Assembly (NCBI GenBank): GCA_947503525.1
Contig: CANNEA010000003.1
Location: 310,001 to 374,000 of the forward strand
Direction: 5' to 3'
Length of the DNA: 64,000 bases
Source of the DNA: an uncultured Carboxylicivirga sp.
GTDB taxonomy: Bacteria > Bacteroidota > Bacteroidia > Bacteroidales > Marinilabiliaceae
Shown here piece after piece: positions 53,479 to 63,228 of this stretch (within the stretch, counting starts at the first letter, position 1; each line of letters opens with the position of its first letter). Both the position numbers and the translations under genes were made by a program. A model generated the notes under the pieces. It was not told where the DNA came from, did no database searches, and saw nothing but the letters and a program-made list of their open reading frames with translations.

Positions 53479-54012
53479 CTAGATGTCCAGAACCATATCA
53501 GTATTCATTCCATGGTATTCAAATTCACCAAGCATTTTAAATCCGAGTTTAGTATAGAATTGTATTGCTTTAACATTGCTGTTTTGAACACCACCCCACA
53601 GGAATATGCGTTCGATCTGACCATTGATTTTCAACTCATTTAATACATATTTAAAAAAGCGAGTGCCAAGACCTTTGCTTTGCCATTGATCAGCAACCGA
53701 AGGGGCAATAGTTGTATCGTTAATGGATTCAATAAGGCCATATGAAGACAGGCGAGGGGATTCATAATCGATCCATCCTTTTTTAAGGATAGTATAGGCT
53801 ATTATTTGATCTGAATCAGGATGTATAGCAACAAACAGGCAAAATCCATCGTTATTTGCTAAATCTTGAATTGCGTCTAAAGTAAAGGCATGTGGACCAA
53901 AGCGACTTTTACTTTCATCGCTCAATCCATCAAGATAATTAACAAGCAATTGGTATTGCTCAGTGTTTAATCTTTGAAAGTGAATATCCTCTATGTTGAT
54001 AAGTTTATTCAA
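53479..54012 (-). CDS. GNAT-family N-acetyltransferase
   Basis: A 177-residue GNAT protein. The acetyl-CoA-binding segment reads VADQWQSKGLGTRFFKYVLNEL, with a Q/R-x-x-G-x-G/A-like core (QSKGLG), and a late VKAIQFYTKLGF motif follows. The substrate is unknown. It is the last gene of the efflux operon, 15 bases after the TolC-like gene. It may modify a substrate of the pump, but that is a guess. Confidence 0.85.
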   Translation of the reverse strand: MNKLINIEDIHFQRLNTEQYQLLVNYLDGLSDESKSRFGPHAFTLDAIQDLANNDGFCLFVAIHPDSDQIIAYTILKKGWIDYESPRLSSYGLIESINDTTIAPSVADQWQSKGLGTRFFKYVLNELKINGQIERIFLWGGVQNSNVKAIQFYTKLGFKMLGEFEYHGMNTDMVLDI

Positions 54013-54027
54013 TTAGTGTTTCCGTAT

Positions 54028-55335
54028 CTATTCTCCGTATTCAGCAATAATGCCTCCGGTTATTCTCACAATATTGGTATTTGTATCAATAAGATCGTAA
54101 ATCGATTGAATTTGCCTTAAAGAGGTTTCCAGGAAGGTACGTTGTGTATTCCTGAAATCGAATGAAGTAATGGCTCCATTGCGATATTTTTCGGTGGAAA
54201 TATCCATGTTTAGTTTAGCTGTCTCTAAGTTTTCAACCTGAAGGTCATACAGCTCTTTACGTACATTATATAAATAGTAGAAATCATAAAGTTGATTCAC
54301 CAATCTGGACTTCATATCAGCCAGTTGAACGGTTCCAATTTCTTCCTGAATACGCGCAATCTTAATATTTCGATTAACCTGATTACCATTAAATATGTTA
54401 TAGCTTAATGATAGATTAGCATATAAAGAATATGAACCACTCAAGGCCGCGATATTATCATTAGTATTTAATCCTTCAGGGTAATAGTTACTTGAAATTC
54501 CTGTCCCTAAAGAGAGGCTTGGATAACGACCTGATTGTTCCAGAGCAATGGCTTTATCTAAAACGGCTAGATTTAAATATTGATTTTGCAAGGTGCGGTT
54601 TTCTGCTTCCATTTTATCCTTAAGCGCAGCCAGTTGATAATCCATAAGTGATGGTTGCAATTCGCTCGTTAGTTCAATAGCGGTTTCAGGAGGCAAAGCT
54701 AATAGGTAACTTAATTGTCGTTTCGACGATTTAAGATTCATCTCCTGGGTAAGAAAATTGGTTTTATCCGTTAACCAATCGCCTTTAGCTTGCGATACTT
54801 CAAAGGTGCTTCCGGCACCAAGATCAAATTTATGCTGAATATAGTCGTATCGATCCTTTGAAAGGTTCATTACCGATTCTAACACATTAAGCCTTTCTTT
54901 TTCCAACAAGGCTTTATTATAACCCAAAATAATGGCCTGAATGGTGTTTTCAACAACTACAGCAGCATTTCCACCACTTATCCGTTCCAAATCCTCCAGT
55001 CGATGCTTGCGAATTCTAACAGCAAAACCATCAAATAGTAACCAGTCGGCCTGAACAGCTCCTGTGAAAGCGGAAGTTTGGTTAGTTTCATTAAAACGAT
55101 CGTTTAAGGAATTATTCATTCCCAAACGAAGATTAATCGAGGGCCACATTCCGGCGTTACCCCAGGAGTTCTGTACCTGGGATATTTCATAGCTCTTTTG
55201 CTCAATCTGAATTTCGAAATTATTCATTAAGCCTTGAAGTATTGCTTCATTTAAGCTCATCTTTTGCTGAGCAAAGGCACCTACGCTAACAAGGCTTATA
55301 CAAGCTATAATCGTATGTTTTATATATTGAATCAT
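54028..55335 (-). CDS. TolC-family outer-membrane efflux protein
   Basis: A 435-residue protein with a signal peptide (1-22, ending GAFAQQ) and two outer-membrane-efflux repeats (about 30-210 and 230-430), rich in long helices and paired strands. Such proteins form trimeric channels through the outer membrane for tripartite pumps. It follows the RND gene by 46 bases, giving the order HlyD-RND-TolC-GNAT on the minus strand. Confidence 0.92.
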   Translation of the reverse strand: MIQYIKHTIIACISLVSVGAFAQQKMSLNEAILQGLMNNFEIQIEQKSYEISQVQNSWGNAGMWPSINLRLGMNNSLNDRFNETNQTSAFTGAVQADWLLFDGFAVRIRKHRLEDLERISGGNAAVVVENTIQAIILGYNKALLEKERLNVLESVMNLSKDRYDYIQHKFDLGAGSTFEVSQAKGDWLTDKTNFLTQEMNLKSSKRQLSYLLALPPETAIELTSELQPSLMDYQLAALKDKMEAENRTLQNQYLNLAVLDKAIALEQSGRYPSLSLGTGISSNYYPEGLNTNDNIAALSGSYSLYANLSLSYNIFNGNQVNRNIKIARIQEEIGTVQLADMKSRLVNQLYDFYYLYNVRKELYDLQVENLETAKLNMDISTEKYRNGAITSFDFRNTQRTFLETSLRQIQSIYDLIDTNTNIVRITGGIIAEYGE

Positions 55336-55381
55336 TATTTGATCTTATGTCAGTCTTAATGTAATAGTATAACTAAAGGTA

Positions 55382-58300
55382 CTACTTTTCCAATTCTCGT
55401 TTTTGATAGATAATTGCCTTTTCAACTTCTTCACGTGTTGGTTTAACACCAGTGCGAAGCCATTTTGATATTCGATTAATATCATTAAGCAAATAAATGG
55501 ATGCCGGAAATAGTGTGAGAATAAAAAAGGTTCCAAAAAATACGCCATATGCCAAAGCTACGGCCATTGGTATCAGGTATTGGGCCTGCCTGCTTGTTTC
55601 TAATATGATCGGATACAAGCCTATGGTTGTGGTTAATGTCGTCAACACAATTGGACGAAAACGTGACACTCCAGCCTTGAAAATTGCATCATGAACCTTC
55701 ATTCCTTCCTTGAGATATATATTGTATTTCGAGAGAAAAACTACAGCATCGTTGACGATTACACCGGATAAGGCTACCATTCCCCAAACACTTAACATTG
55801 AAACCGGCAAACCATGGATCAAGTGTCCCCATGCTGCGCCCAGAAAGCCAAGAGGTATCATGGCTATGATAATAAAACCCTGACCAACCGACTTAAAGTG
55901 AACCATTATAATAATAATGATGAGCGCAAAAGCAGGTATGAAAGAGGCTTGCATTGAGGCCATATTTTCTTCAGCATTTTTTTGCTGGCCTTGATAAAGA
56001 TAGCGGACATCGGAATGCTGAGCTAAAACCTTAGGTAAAATGCTGTCAGTTATATAACTCTGAATTGGAGGTACGGGAGTTGTTGGATTCACCAAATCAG
56101 CTTTTACACGAATATCTTGTTTACCATTAAAGCGATTTATACTCACCGGACCACGAGAGATTTCATAACTAACTAATTCCTTTAAAGGATATTCACCGTC
56201 TTGCGTGACAATCTTAAGTTTCTCCAGCTGACTAAAAAGCTCACGATCTTCCGGTGGATAACGTACCCAAACTCTAACTTCATCTTTGCCTTGTTGCAGA
56301 CGTTGAGCCTGCGCACCAAAGAAACTACTTCTTACTTGGTTAAGAATCATGAAATCACTTAAGCCCAGAAAATAAGCCTTTGGTTTAAGTTTAATCTTAA
56401 TCTCTTGTGCACCCAAAGCATTGTTGTCAACAACTTCCGTTAATTCAGTAATCTTCTTAAGTTCATCCTTAAGCATTTCTTTGGCTCCATTAAGCGATTC
56501 CTGATTGCTTCCCAATAAACTTATTTCAATTGGGCTACCCCAACGATTACGTCCAGCTACAGTAAATTTATCAGCTCCAGGAACTGAACCAATTTTCTTA
56601 CGAACTTTAGCCGCAATTTCAAAACTTGAAACCGGACTATTTTCCATGTTGCGAAGATTAACGGCAATATGACCGGCATGTGTTCCACGCTCTTCACCAC
56701 TAAATGATGATCCCGTATTCAGATAGGTGTATACAATAAAATCCGAATCATCCTTATATTCTTCCTTAAGATCGCGATTCACCTCCCAGGCAGCTTCCTC
56801 AAATCGAAGTAAGGTTTCGTACGTTTGTTTTTCACCTTCACCAGGAGTAAAAGCCACATTGATATTAAAATCATCAGGTGGGATACTTGGAAAGAAGGTG
56901 AATTTAATAACCTCACCTGCAAATAGTCCTGCTGTTATGAGTATGACAAATAAAGGAACAGCCAATGCAGGGTATCGCCATTTAAGAATAAAGGAGAGGA
57001 AGCGACCATACATTTTGTCGCGCAGGAGTTCAACCATTTTTTCTAAACGATTACGAACTCTATTTCCAAAACTAATGTTATTTGAGGGCTTCTTAAGTAC
57101 GTGATGAGTTCCAACGTGTGCAGGTAATACAAAAAAGGCTTCGATAAGCGAAAAACCCAGACTGAATACTACCACAAAGGCCATTTCGAATAAGAATTCC
57201 ATATTGCCTACAATGAAGAACAAAGGCATAAAGGCTAATATGGTCGTTGTTACCGAGGTGGTAACAGCCGGTAGTACTTCCATGGTGCCATCCACGGCCG
57301 CTTTAATGGGCGATTTGCCCCGTTCGAAATGGCTGAATATATTTTCTGCTATTACAATTCCATCATCCACAATAATTCCAATCACCAGTATCATTCCAAA
57401 GAGGGAAATCATATTAATGGTAACGCCATATAGGTTGGCGATGATAAACATGGCTAAAAAAGAGGCTGGGATACCCCAGGCTACCCATAGGGATAAGCGG
57501 AAACTTAAGAATAGAGCCAACACAATAACCACCAGTATCAGCCCCATTATTCCATTCTTGTAAAGTAATTGGATACGGGAGTTAAGCATTTCCATAAAAT
57601 CGAAGGAAACGGTTAGCTTGGCGTTGGGATATAGCTCATTAAATTCAGCTACATATACATCGATATATTCAGAAATCTCCTGCAGATCTTCTGTAATCAA
57701 TTTGTTAATCATGATGCTAATGGCAGGCTTACCATTTAGAAATGATCTGTTTGGAATATCCTCGAACTGCAACTTAACGTCACCAACATCCTTTATTCTT
57801 ACAAGTGAACCATCTTGTTCAGCCTTGATTACAGTGTTGCCTATTATATCCGTATTGATGGTGCGATTTCGAGCACGAATGTATATCATGCGCTCATCGT
57901 TTTTCAACATACCGCTGGAGATATCCCTGTTGGTTTGGCTAATAATATTACTTACCTGAGCCAATGTAACACCGTATCGAATTAAGTTCTCTTCTGAGAT
58001 TTCGACTGAAACCTCGGTGGCAGGTATACCACTTAAAGTCACCTGACTCATTAATCCTGAGGATAAGAAATCATCTTCAACTTCGTAAGCCAGATGCTTG
58101 AGTTCCATCAAATCCATACTGCCTGATAAACCCAGTCGCATGGCTGGCGTAGTTGAACGTCGCTTATACACGATTGGTCGTTCAGCATTAACAGGCATAC
58201 TTGTGATTCCATCAACCGCATTTTTAACTTCGGTCAAGGTTTCGTCAATGTCGAATTTACCTGTTGTTTCAATGGTGACACGAGCTGAATTTTCGGAAGA

Positions 58301-58552
58301 GGTAGATGTGATTTCCTTGATGCCGGCAATGCCTCGTATGGATTCTTCAACACGTGATGTTATGCCTTCTTCCATTTCAATTGGAGAAGCACCAGGGTAG
58401 CTTACCGTAACATATATCAATTTGGATTCCCGTTCCGGAAAGAATGCTTTACTCATTGATGAAAAAGCAAATCCTCCTGCTAGTATCAGAAGTACAACAA
58501 TTAGATTAGCGTAAAACGGAAACTTTACAAATGTTTCAACTAATTTTCTCAT
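55382..58552 (-). CDS. RND-family efflux transporter (AcrB/HAE1-like)
   Basis: A 1056-residue inner-membrane proton antiporter with 12 helices and two large periplasmic loops. The proton-relay pair is visible in GIIVDDGIVIAEN in helix 4. The beginning FFPERESKLIYVTVSYPGASP and the ILT-rich ends are typical of HAE-type pumps for small toxic compounds. The second half shows ALSGVIVNDAVVFLSKYN where the duplicated helix is. The substrate cannot be predicted from sequence. It is 14 bases downstream of the HlyD gene. Confidence 0.93.
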   Translation of the reverse strand: MRKLVETFVKFPFYANLIVVLLILAGGFAFSSMSKAFFPERESKLIYVTVSYPGASPIEMEEGITSRVEESIRGIAGIKEITSTSSENSARVTIETTGKFDIDETLTEVKNAVDGITSMPVNAERPIVYKRRSTTPAMRLGLSGSMDLMELKHLAYEVEDDFLSSGLMSQVTLSGIPATEVSVEISEENLIRYGVTLAQVSNIISQTNRDISSGMLKNDERMIYIRARNRTINTDIIGNTVIKAEQDGSLVRIKDVGDVKLQFEDIPNRSFLNGKPAISIMINKLITEDLQEISEYIDVYVAEFNELYPNAKLTVSFDFMEMLNSRIQLLYKNGIMGLILVVIVLALFLSFRLSLWVAWGIPASFLAMFIIANLYGVTINMISLFGMILVIGIIVDDGIVIAENIFSHFERGKSPIKAAVDGTMEVLPAVTTSVTTTILAFMPLFFIVGNMEFLFEMAFVVVFSLGFSLIEAFFVLPAHVGTHHVLKKPSNNISFGNRVRNRLEKMVELLRDKMYGRFLSFILKWRYPALAVPLFVILITAGLFAGEVIKFTFFPSIPPDDFNINVAFTPGEGEKQTYETLLRFEEAAWEVNRDLKEEYKDDSDFIVYTYLNTGSSFSGEERGTHAGHIAVNLRNMENSPVSSFEIAAKVRKKIGSVPGADKFTVAGRNRWGSPIEISLLGSNQESLNGAKEMLKDELKKITELTEVVDNNALGAQEIKIKLKPKAYFLGLSDFMILNQVRSSFFGAQAQRLQQGKDEVRVWVRYPPEDRELFSQLEKLKIVTQDGEYPLKELVSYEISRGPVSINRFNGKQDIRVKADLVNPTTPVPPIQSYITDSILPKVLAQHSDVRYLYQGQQKNAEENMASMQASFIPAFALIIIIIMVHFKSVGQGFIIIAMIPLGFLGAAWGHLIHGLPVSMLSVWGMVALSGVIVNDAVVFLSKYNIYLKEGMKVHDAIFKAGVSRFRPIVLTTLTTTIGLYPIILETSRQAQYLIPMAVALAYGVFFGTFFILTLFPASIYLLNDINRISKWLRTGVKPTREEVEKAIIYQKRELEK

Positions 58553-58566
58553 TTTGGATGTCGACT

Positions 58567-59691
58567 TTATTTGATGGATTCAAATTCAAGGTAATCAGTA
58601 ATGCCCATTATTGGTTCGGTCACTACTTCAAGGCCTTCATCCAGTCCATTAATATAAACAGTTTCATTATTGTAAAATACCTTCTCAATCCATGTTTTGT
58701 AAAGCTTATTGTCCTTAAGAACATTTACAAAATTACCATTGAAAATTGCATCCCGTGGAACTCCCATAACACCTTCGATGGCTTTCCCTTCTATCATAGC
58801 CGACAGATACATGCCATCGTACAGCGGATGTCTGTTATTATTCGGAATAGAAATATAAACACTAACAGATTGAGTTGCTGAATTCATGACCTTGGCAACA
58901 CGATTAACTTTTCCGGTCCAGAAATTCTCACCTTTCTTGTTCTTGATGTTTACATTCATGCCGGTTTTTACTATTGAAATATTCTCAGAAGCAATCGGAA
59001 CCTCCAATTCAAAGAGATCTGATCTGGTGAAAGTGCCAAGGCGAGTACCCATATTAACTACGGATCCAACCTGCATGCTCACTTCTTTTAGAGTGCCATT
59101 AAAGGGAGCCACAATATTGTGTTTATCTAATCTGGCCTCATTTCCTTTAATGCTATAGTAATCGTTAAGTATGCTTCTTGCAGCCAGGAATACGCGTTCT
59201 TTAGAATTCGTAATCTCCGGAAGTGGTGGTAGCTTTTTATCGGATTCAATACTTTCGAAAAAGGCTAACCATCGGTCGTATGATTCAGGATAATCAATTT
59301 TTACATCAGCCAAACTTGCAGCCAGATTTTGCATAAACCGACTTCGCTGTGCTCTGAGTTGAAAAAGGAATTCCTCGTTTTCAACTTTTGCTATTATTTC
59401 ACCTTTCTGGAAAGATGTGCCGGCTTTAAATAACTTTTTGGCATTAGTTAAACGACCAGTGACTTCACTACTTATTGTAATTTCATCAAAGGCAACTATT
59501 CTTCCTGAAGACTCAATGGTTCCCGGAAGTACTTTATATGCAACAGTTTTAGTGTGAACCATCCTAAGCGCTTTTTGAGGTAAAGTTACCTTAGGTGGCT
59601 TCTTCATACTTTTAAATAAGTTAAAAAGAAGATAGCCGGCAATAACTATTGCTAAAATCGATATGAGATTTAAAACTAGTTTACGTGACAT
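58567..59691 (-). CDS. HlyD-type periplasmic adaptor (membrane fusion protein)
   Basis: A 374-residue adaptor with an N-terminal membrane anchor (about 7-26), a lipoyl/barrel-sandwich domain (VAFDEITISSEVTGRL; VAPFNGTLKEVSMQVGSVVNMG) and beta-barrel parts, with a helical hairpin of about 70 residues between the lipoyl halves. It bridges the RND pump and the TolC channel in the periplasm. It is the first gene of the efflux operon. A TAnnTTTG box lies upstream on the minus strand. Confidence 0.9.
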   Translation of the reverse strand: MSRKLVLNLISILAIVIAGYLLFNLFKSMKKPPKVTLPQKALRMVHTKTVAYKVLPGTIESSGRIVAFDEITISSEVTGRLTNAKKLFKAGTSFQKGEIIAKVENEEFLFQLRAQRSRFMQNLAASLADVKIDYPESYDRWLAFFESIESDKKLPPLPEITNSKERVFLAARSILNDYYSIKGNEARLDKHNIVAPFNGTLKEVSMQVGSVVNMGTRLGTFTRSDLFELEVPIASENISIVKTGMNVNIKNKKGENFWTGKVNRVAKVMNSATQSVSVYISIPNNNRHPLYDGMYLSAMIEGKAIEGVMGVPRDAIFNGNFVNVLKDNKLYKTWIEKVFYNNETVYINGLDEGLEVVTEPIMGITDYLEFESIK

Positions 59692-59727
59692 TTGTGTTGT
59701 ATGTGTTTATTCTTTATATGCAGTGTT

Positions 59728-59735
59728 CAAAAATA
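59728..59735 (-). promoter_or_regulatory. Candidate -7 box of the efflux operon
   Basis: On the minus strand TATTTTTG fits TAnnTTTG and lies 37 bases before the HlyD start. A -33 TTTG at normal spacing is not obvious. Confidence 0.35.
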
Positions 59736-59847
59736 ACCAAATCTAATCGCTAATTAGGGTTCTTGTTCATGAAAATTGTTAAACGCTTGTTAAAAAACAA
59801 TTAAACAAAGAATTAGTTTGCCCTTAAAGTGATTACTTTTACGGCCC

Positions 59848-60753
59848 ATGAAAGAATTTTTAAGTGCACACATCGGTGAAGTGGCCGCTTTAGCAACAGC
59901 AGTTTGCTGGACCTTTACTTCTCTATCCTTCGAATCTGCGGGGAAAAAGGTAGGCTCAATGTCGGTTAATCTCATTCGTTTGGTGATGGCTGTTTTCCTA
60001 TTGGGAACATTATCCTACATCCGTTTTGGTTATTTCTTTCCATCAGGAGCTGATTCTTATCAATGGTTTTGGTTATCCATCAGTGGTTTGGTTGGTTTTG
60101 TAATTGGCGACTTGATGTTATTTCAGGCCTTTGTCGTTATCGGTGCCCGAATATCAATGCTAATAATGGCTTTATCACCTCCTTTAGCTGCCTTTTTTGG
60201 CTGGCTAATACTGGGCGAACAATTGAGTTTATCTAATATCATAGGAATGATTGTCACCATTGGGGGTATTTCATTGGTGATTTTGGGTAAACCCGTAAAA
60301 GGAAAGATACAAGTTAAATATCCGCTTAAAGGTATCTTACTGGCGTTTGGAGGTGCAGCGGGGCAAGGATTGGGATTGGTTTTGAGTAAGCTTGGAATGG
60401 GTACAATGGATCCTGTTTCTGCGACAATGATCAGAGTTTTAACTGGGGTAGTGGTTTTTGCGATTCTTTTTATTTTTACCGGACACTGGCCAAAGGTAAT
60501 AAAGGCATTAAGCTATGGGGCAGCGATGTTTCGTATATCTATCGGCGCCTTTTTTGGGCCTTTTCTTGGTGTATCACTTTCATTACTGGCCATCAAACAT
60601 ACAACAACCGGCGTGGCTTCCACAATCATGTCTATTGTACCGGTACTTATTATACCGCCTGCAATATTATTGTTTAAAGAACGCGTGAGTTTAAAGGAAG
60701 TAGTGGGTTCTTTAATTGCTGTTGGGGGTGTTGCCATTCTATTTTGGCTATAG
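59848..60753 (+). CDS. EamA/DMT-family membrane transporter
   Basis: This 301-residue protein has about ten transmembrane helices in two EamA repeats (about 5-145 and 155-300). Repeat signatures are the LIRLVMAVFLLG and MIRVLTGVVVF segments and the paired ends MIVTIGGISLVILGK and SLIAVGGVAILFW. Members export metabolites or amino acids, but the substrate is unknown. Divergent from the efflux operon. Confidence 0.9.
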   Translation: MKEFLSAHIGEVAALATAVCWTFTSLSFESAGKKVGSMSVNLIRLVMAVFLLGTLSYIRFGYFFPSGADSYQWFWLSISGLVGFVIGDLMLFQAFVVIGARISMLIMALSPPLAAFFGWLILGEQLSLSNIIGMIVTIGGISLVILGKPVKGKIQVKYPLKGILLAFGGAAGQGLGLVLSKLGMGTMDPVSATMIRVLTGVVVFAILFIFTGHWPKVIKALSYGAAMFRISIGAFFGPFLGVSLSLLAIKHTTTGVASTIMSIVPVLIIPPAILLFKERVSLKEVVGSLIAVGGVAILFWL

Positions 60754-60761
60754 TTGTGGTT

Positions 60762-61220
60762 TTAGTGTATTAATTTATCTATTATTTGACTTCGATAGGC
60801 AAAGATCTTTTTAAGTTGCCTTTTAATGAACAGTGTATTAGCAATGGCCCCCAGAAAACCAAATGGAGGAGAATACGAAATAAGGTCAGTCATCAATACC
60901 CCTTTGTCTTTCTTTTCGATGTAATGCTCGTGATGCCATAGCTTATAAGGACCTATTCTTTGTTCATCAATAAAATAAATGCGATCTTTTATTGTTGTGA
61001 TTTCTGTGACCCAGTTTATCCTTACCAAGGGTAATAGCTTTAGTTTGTATGAAATGATTTGACCTTCATACATACACTTTTTCATTTGAATGGATGAAAT
61101 TCTAAAATCCATTTCCGGAGGAGTTATTTTGCTCAGGTTATGGGGTGTTGCTATAAAGTTCCAGACCGATTCGATGCTGGAATGGATAAATTGCTCCTGC
61201 TTAAACTGATAAAAAGCCAT
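60762..61220 (-). CDS. SRPBCC-fold ligand-binding protein
   Basis: A 152-residue protein with the SRPBCC (START/Bet v1-like) pattern: FIHSSIESVWNFIATPHNLSKITPPEMDF at the N-terminus, central strands, and a C-terminal helix with NTLFIKRQLKKIFAYR. It resembles the cyclase-like proteins often fused or linked to nucleoside-sugar epimerases. The ligand is unknown. Convergent with the DMT gene; 8 bases separate the stops. Confidence 0.82.
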   Translation of the reverse strand: MAFYQFKQEQFIHSSIESVWNFIATPHNLSKITPPEMDFRISSIQMKKCMYEGQIISYKLKLLPLVRINWVTEITTIKDRIYFIDEQRIGPYKLWHHEHYIEKKDKGVLMTDLISYSPPFGFLGAIANTLFIKRQLKKIFAYRSQIIDKLIH

Positions 61221-61369
61221 TTTCTTTTATTTAAAACATACTTACTCAGGAAGAACATCTCTCTTTAATAAATGTTTAACTATAGTTGAATACAGATAAA
61301 CAATATTCAAGTGGTTTTTATATAATATTTTTTGCAAGTATTTACTACTTTTAGACAAAGTATTGATTC

Positions 61370-62221
61370 ATGCAGAATAAACCTTTAAGTGATTTTTTAA
61401 TTCAAAAAGCTTCTGGAGAGGAAGTGTATTTTGAGGAGAATAAATTAATTGAATCCCTGATTCGTTCCGGTGCAAGTGAAGAAGTTGCTCAAAATATCCT
61501 GAATGCAATAGGTATGGAATTGCACGATGGTATTTTAACCAGCAAGATCTATCAAAAGGCATACGATATTCTGCAAAAACAAGAGCGAAGAACGGCTGTT
61601 AATTATCGGCTAAAACAAGCTGTATTGCAGTTGGGACCATCGGGATATCCTTTTGAGCATTTTATTGGTGAGCTTTTTAAGGCGCGTGGTTTTGAGGTGG
61701 AAGTAGGGAAATTGGTTAAGGGGTATAGCGTAACGCATGAAATTGATGTGGTGGCCAAAAATAAGCACAAGCATATATTTGTTGAATGTAAGTTTCATAA
61801 TTATCAGGGAACCAAATCGGATGTTAAGGTTCCCATGTATATTCGCTCTCGTTTTGATGATATCCGACGGTCTTGGTCGTTTAATGATGATTTAAAGGAC
61901 CGTGAATTGGAAGGATGGGTGGTGACAAATACAAGATTTACAAAGGATGCTGAAAAGTTTGGAGCCGATTATGGCTTAACTTTATTGGCCTGGGATTATC
62001 CGCAGAAAGCCAGTCTCAAAAATTGGATTGAATTGGAAAATCTCCATCCGATTACCAGTCTTTCTTCCATTACGCGCAAAGAAAAGAAGAAACTAATGGA
62101 GCAAGGCATTGTAATGTGCAGCGACTTGTATCAAAAAGCCATGGATAATGTTGAGTTGCCCATTAAGCCACGCAATCTTCGCGCCTGTAAACGTGAATTA
62201 AGAGCTTTTATTAATGCTTAA
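61370..62221 (+). CDS. ATP-cone domain fused to a restriction-endonuclease-like (Mrr/PD-ExK) domain
   Basis: This 283-residue protein has an N-terminal ATP-cone (about 7-85, ASGEEVYFEENKLIESLIRSGAS), known as an adenine-nucleotide sensor in ribonucleotide reductases and NrdR. A PD-(D/E)xK nuclease core follows (about 92-215), with HFIGELF, Asp126 in HEIDVVA and Glu139-x-Lys141 in FVECKFH. The C-terminal 60 residues are helix-hairpin-like. The active-site residues are intact. Such fusions are known in Bacteroidota; ATP may control a nuclease acting on foreign or damaged DNA. Confidence 0.85.
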   Translation: MQNKPLSDFLIQKASGEEVYFEENKLIESLIRSGASEEVAQNILNAIGMELHDGILTSKIYQKAYDILQKQERRTAVNYRLKQAVLQLGPSGYPFEHFIGELFKARGFEVEVGKLVKGYSVTHEIDVVAKNKHKHIFVECKFHNYQGTKSDVKVPMYIRSRFDDIRRSWSFNDDLKDRELEGWVVTNTRFTKDAEKFGADYGLTLLAWDYPQKASLKNWIELENLHPITSLSSITRKEKKKLMEQGIVMCSDLYQKAMDNVELPIKPRNLRACKRELRAFINA

Positions 62222-62223
62222 GC

Positions 62224-62934
62224 TTATCCAACTAATTTCAACATTACCTTAGCTGCCATTAACAAGGTTAAACTCATAATGATTATGGTAAAGAATATGA
62301 GTCTTGAATCTTTTCCAAAAGACTCTCCAAGACCCGCTTTCAAAAGGCGTTTGTTATGATACGAGATAACAATAAAGCGGGGAATAACCCTTAAGTATAG
62401 TTCGTAAACCAAGCGACCGAGTACAAGTCCAAGTAGTAGACCACCGATAATATCTCCCGGGTAATGAACACCCATATATATGCGAGAGTATGCATTGATG
62501 GCGGCCCAAATAAATATCCCCAAGGTATATGTTTTGTTTCGAAACAGTAAGGCGGTAAACATGGCCAAGCCAAAAGAGTTGGTTGAATGTGAAGAAACAA
62601 ATCCGAATGATCCGCCTCGCTTGCCATTGATTAGGTGTACAAGATTTTTTAATTCAGGATCGTGCGAGGGGCGAAGACGCTCAAATCCTTCTTTGAATAT
62701 ATTTGTTGAAATTTGATCGCAAAGTGTAATTAATAAGCCAATAAAAAGCAGACTCACCAATCCCTTTAATCCATGGTTTTTGAACAATACATAGGCAATT
62801 GTAAGGTATAGGGGTATCCATATTTCTTTACTGGTGAACATCCAGAAGAAGTTATCCCAAAAGCTATTAAAGAAGCTATTTAAAAATAATAGTAACTCCT
62901 TGTCTACTTCAATTAATGATTCAATTAAGCCCAT
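62224..62934 (-). CDS. PAP2-family membrane phosphatase
   Basis: A 236-residue membrane protein with about six helices and all three PAP2 motifs: KEGFERLRP (K-x6-RP), SSHSTNSFG (PSGH-like) and SRIYMGVHYPGD (SR-x5-H-x3-D). It removes phosphate from lipid phosphates such as undecaprenyl pyrophosphate or phosphatidic acid at the outer face of the inner membrane. Convergent with the ATP-cone nuclease; the stops are 2 bases apart. Confidence 0.92.
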   Translation of the reverse strand: MGLIESLIEVDKELLLFLNSFFNSFWDNFFWMFTSKEIWIPLYLTIAYVLFKNHGLKGLVSLLFIGLLITLCDQISTNIFKEGFERLRPSHDPELKNLVHLINGKRGGSFGFVSSHSTNSFGLAMFTALLFRNKTYTLGIFIWAAINAYSRIYMGVHYPGDIIGGLLLGLVLGRLVYELYLRVIPRFIVISYHNKRLLKAGLGESFGKDSRLIFFTIIIMSLTLLMAAKVMLKLVG

Positions 62935-63228
62935 GATCCAATTTTTTTTCGAAAATACTTTTTTTTACCGTATTGTTCTTAGTTTTCAATAAAATCATTC
63001 GATGCTTTGGATCGTTTAAAGCTTCATTCGATCCTGTTAAGGCTTGAAAACACCAGAAATTACTTCAAAATGCTTTATTGATATGCACCCTTAGATGTTG
63101 TACTTCAGTGTTTATGTATAAGATAAATATTTTCTTAAATAACTGGACTTTTTAATCTTCATGTTTTAATTTTAATAGTGAAATAAATCCGTAATGGATA
63201 AACTAAGTATTAACTAAAACCTTTTATT
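62935..63228. other. 294-base divergent gap
   Basis: An AT-rich region between two divergent genes. A short GGATCG/CGATCC pair with a 14-base loop occurs near 63016-63041, but no T run follows. No RNA gene or clear promoter box was recognised. Confidence 0.35.

Noticed and set aside
56727-58400. Several plus-strand frames antisense to the RND pump
   Set aside because: They follow the codon pattern of the pump gene on the other strand and show no domain or operon logic.
62935-63228. tRNA or other RNA gene in the divergent gap
   Set aside because: No cloverleaf, no CCA end and no conserved TTCGAATC-type T-arm was found; the local GGATCG hairpin is short.
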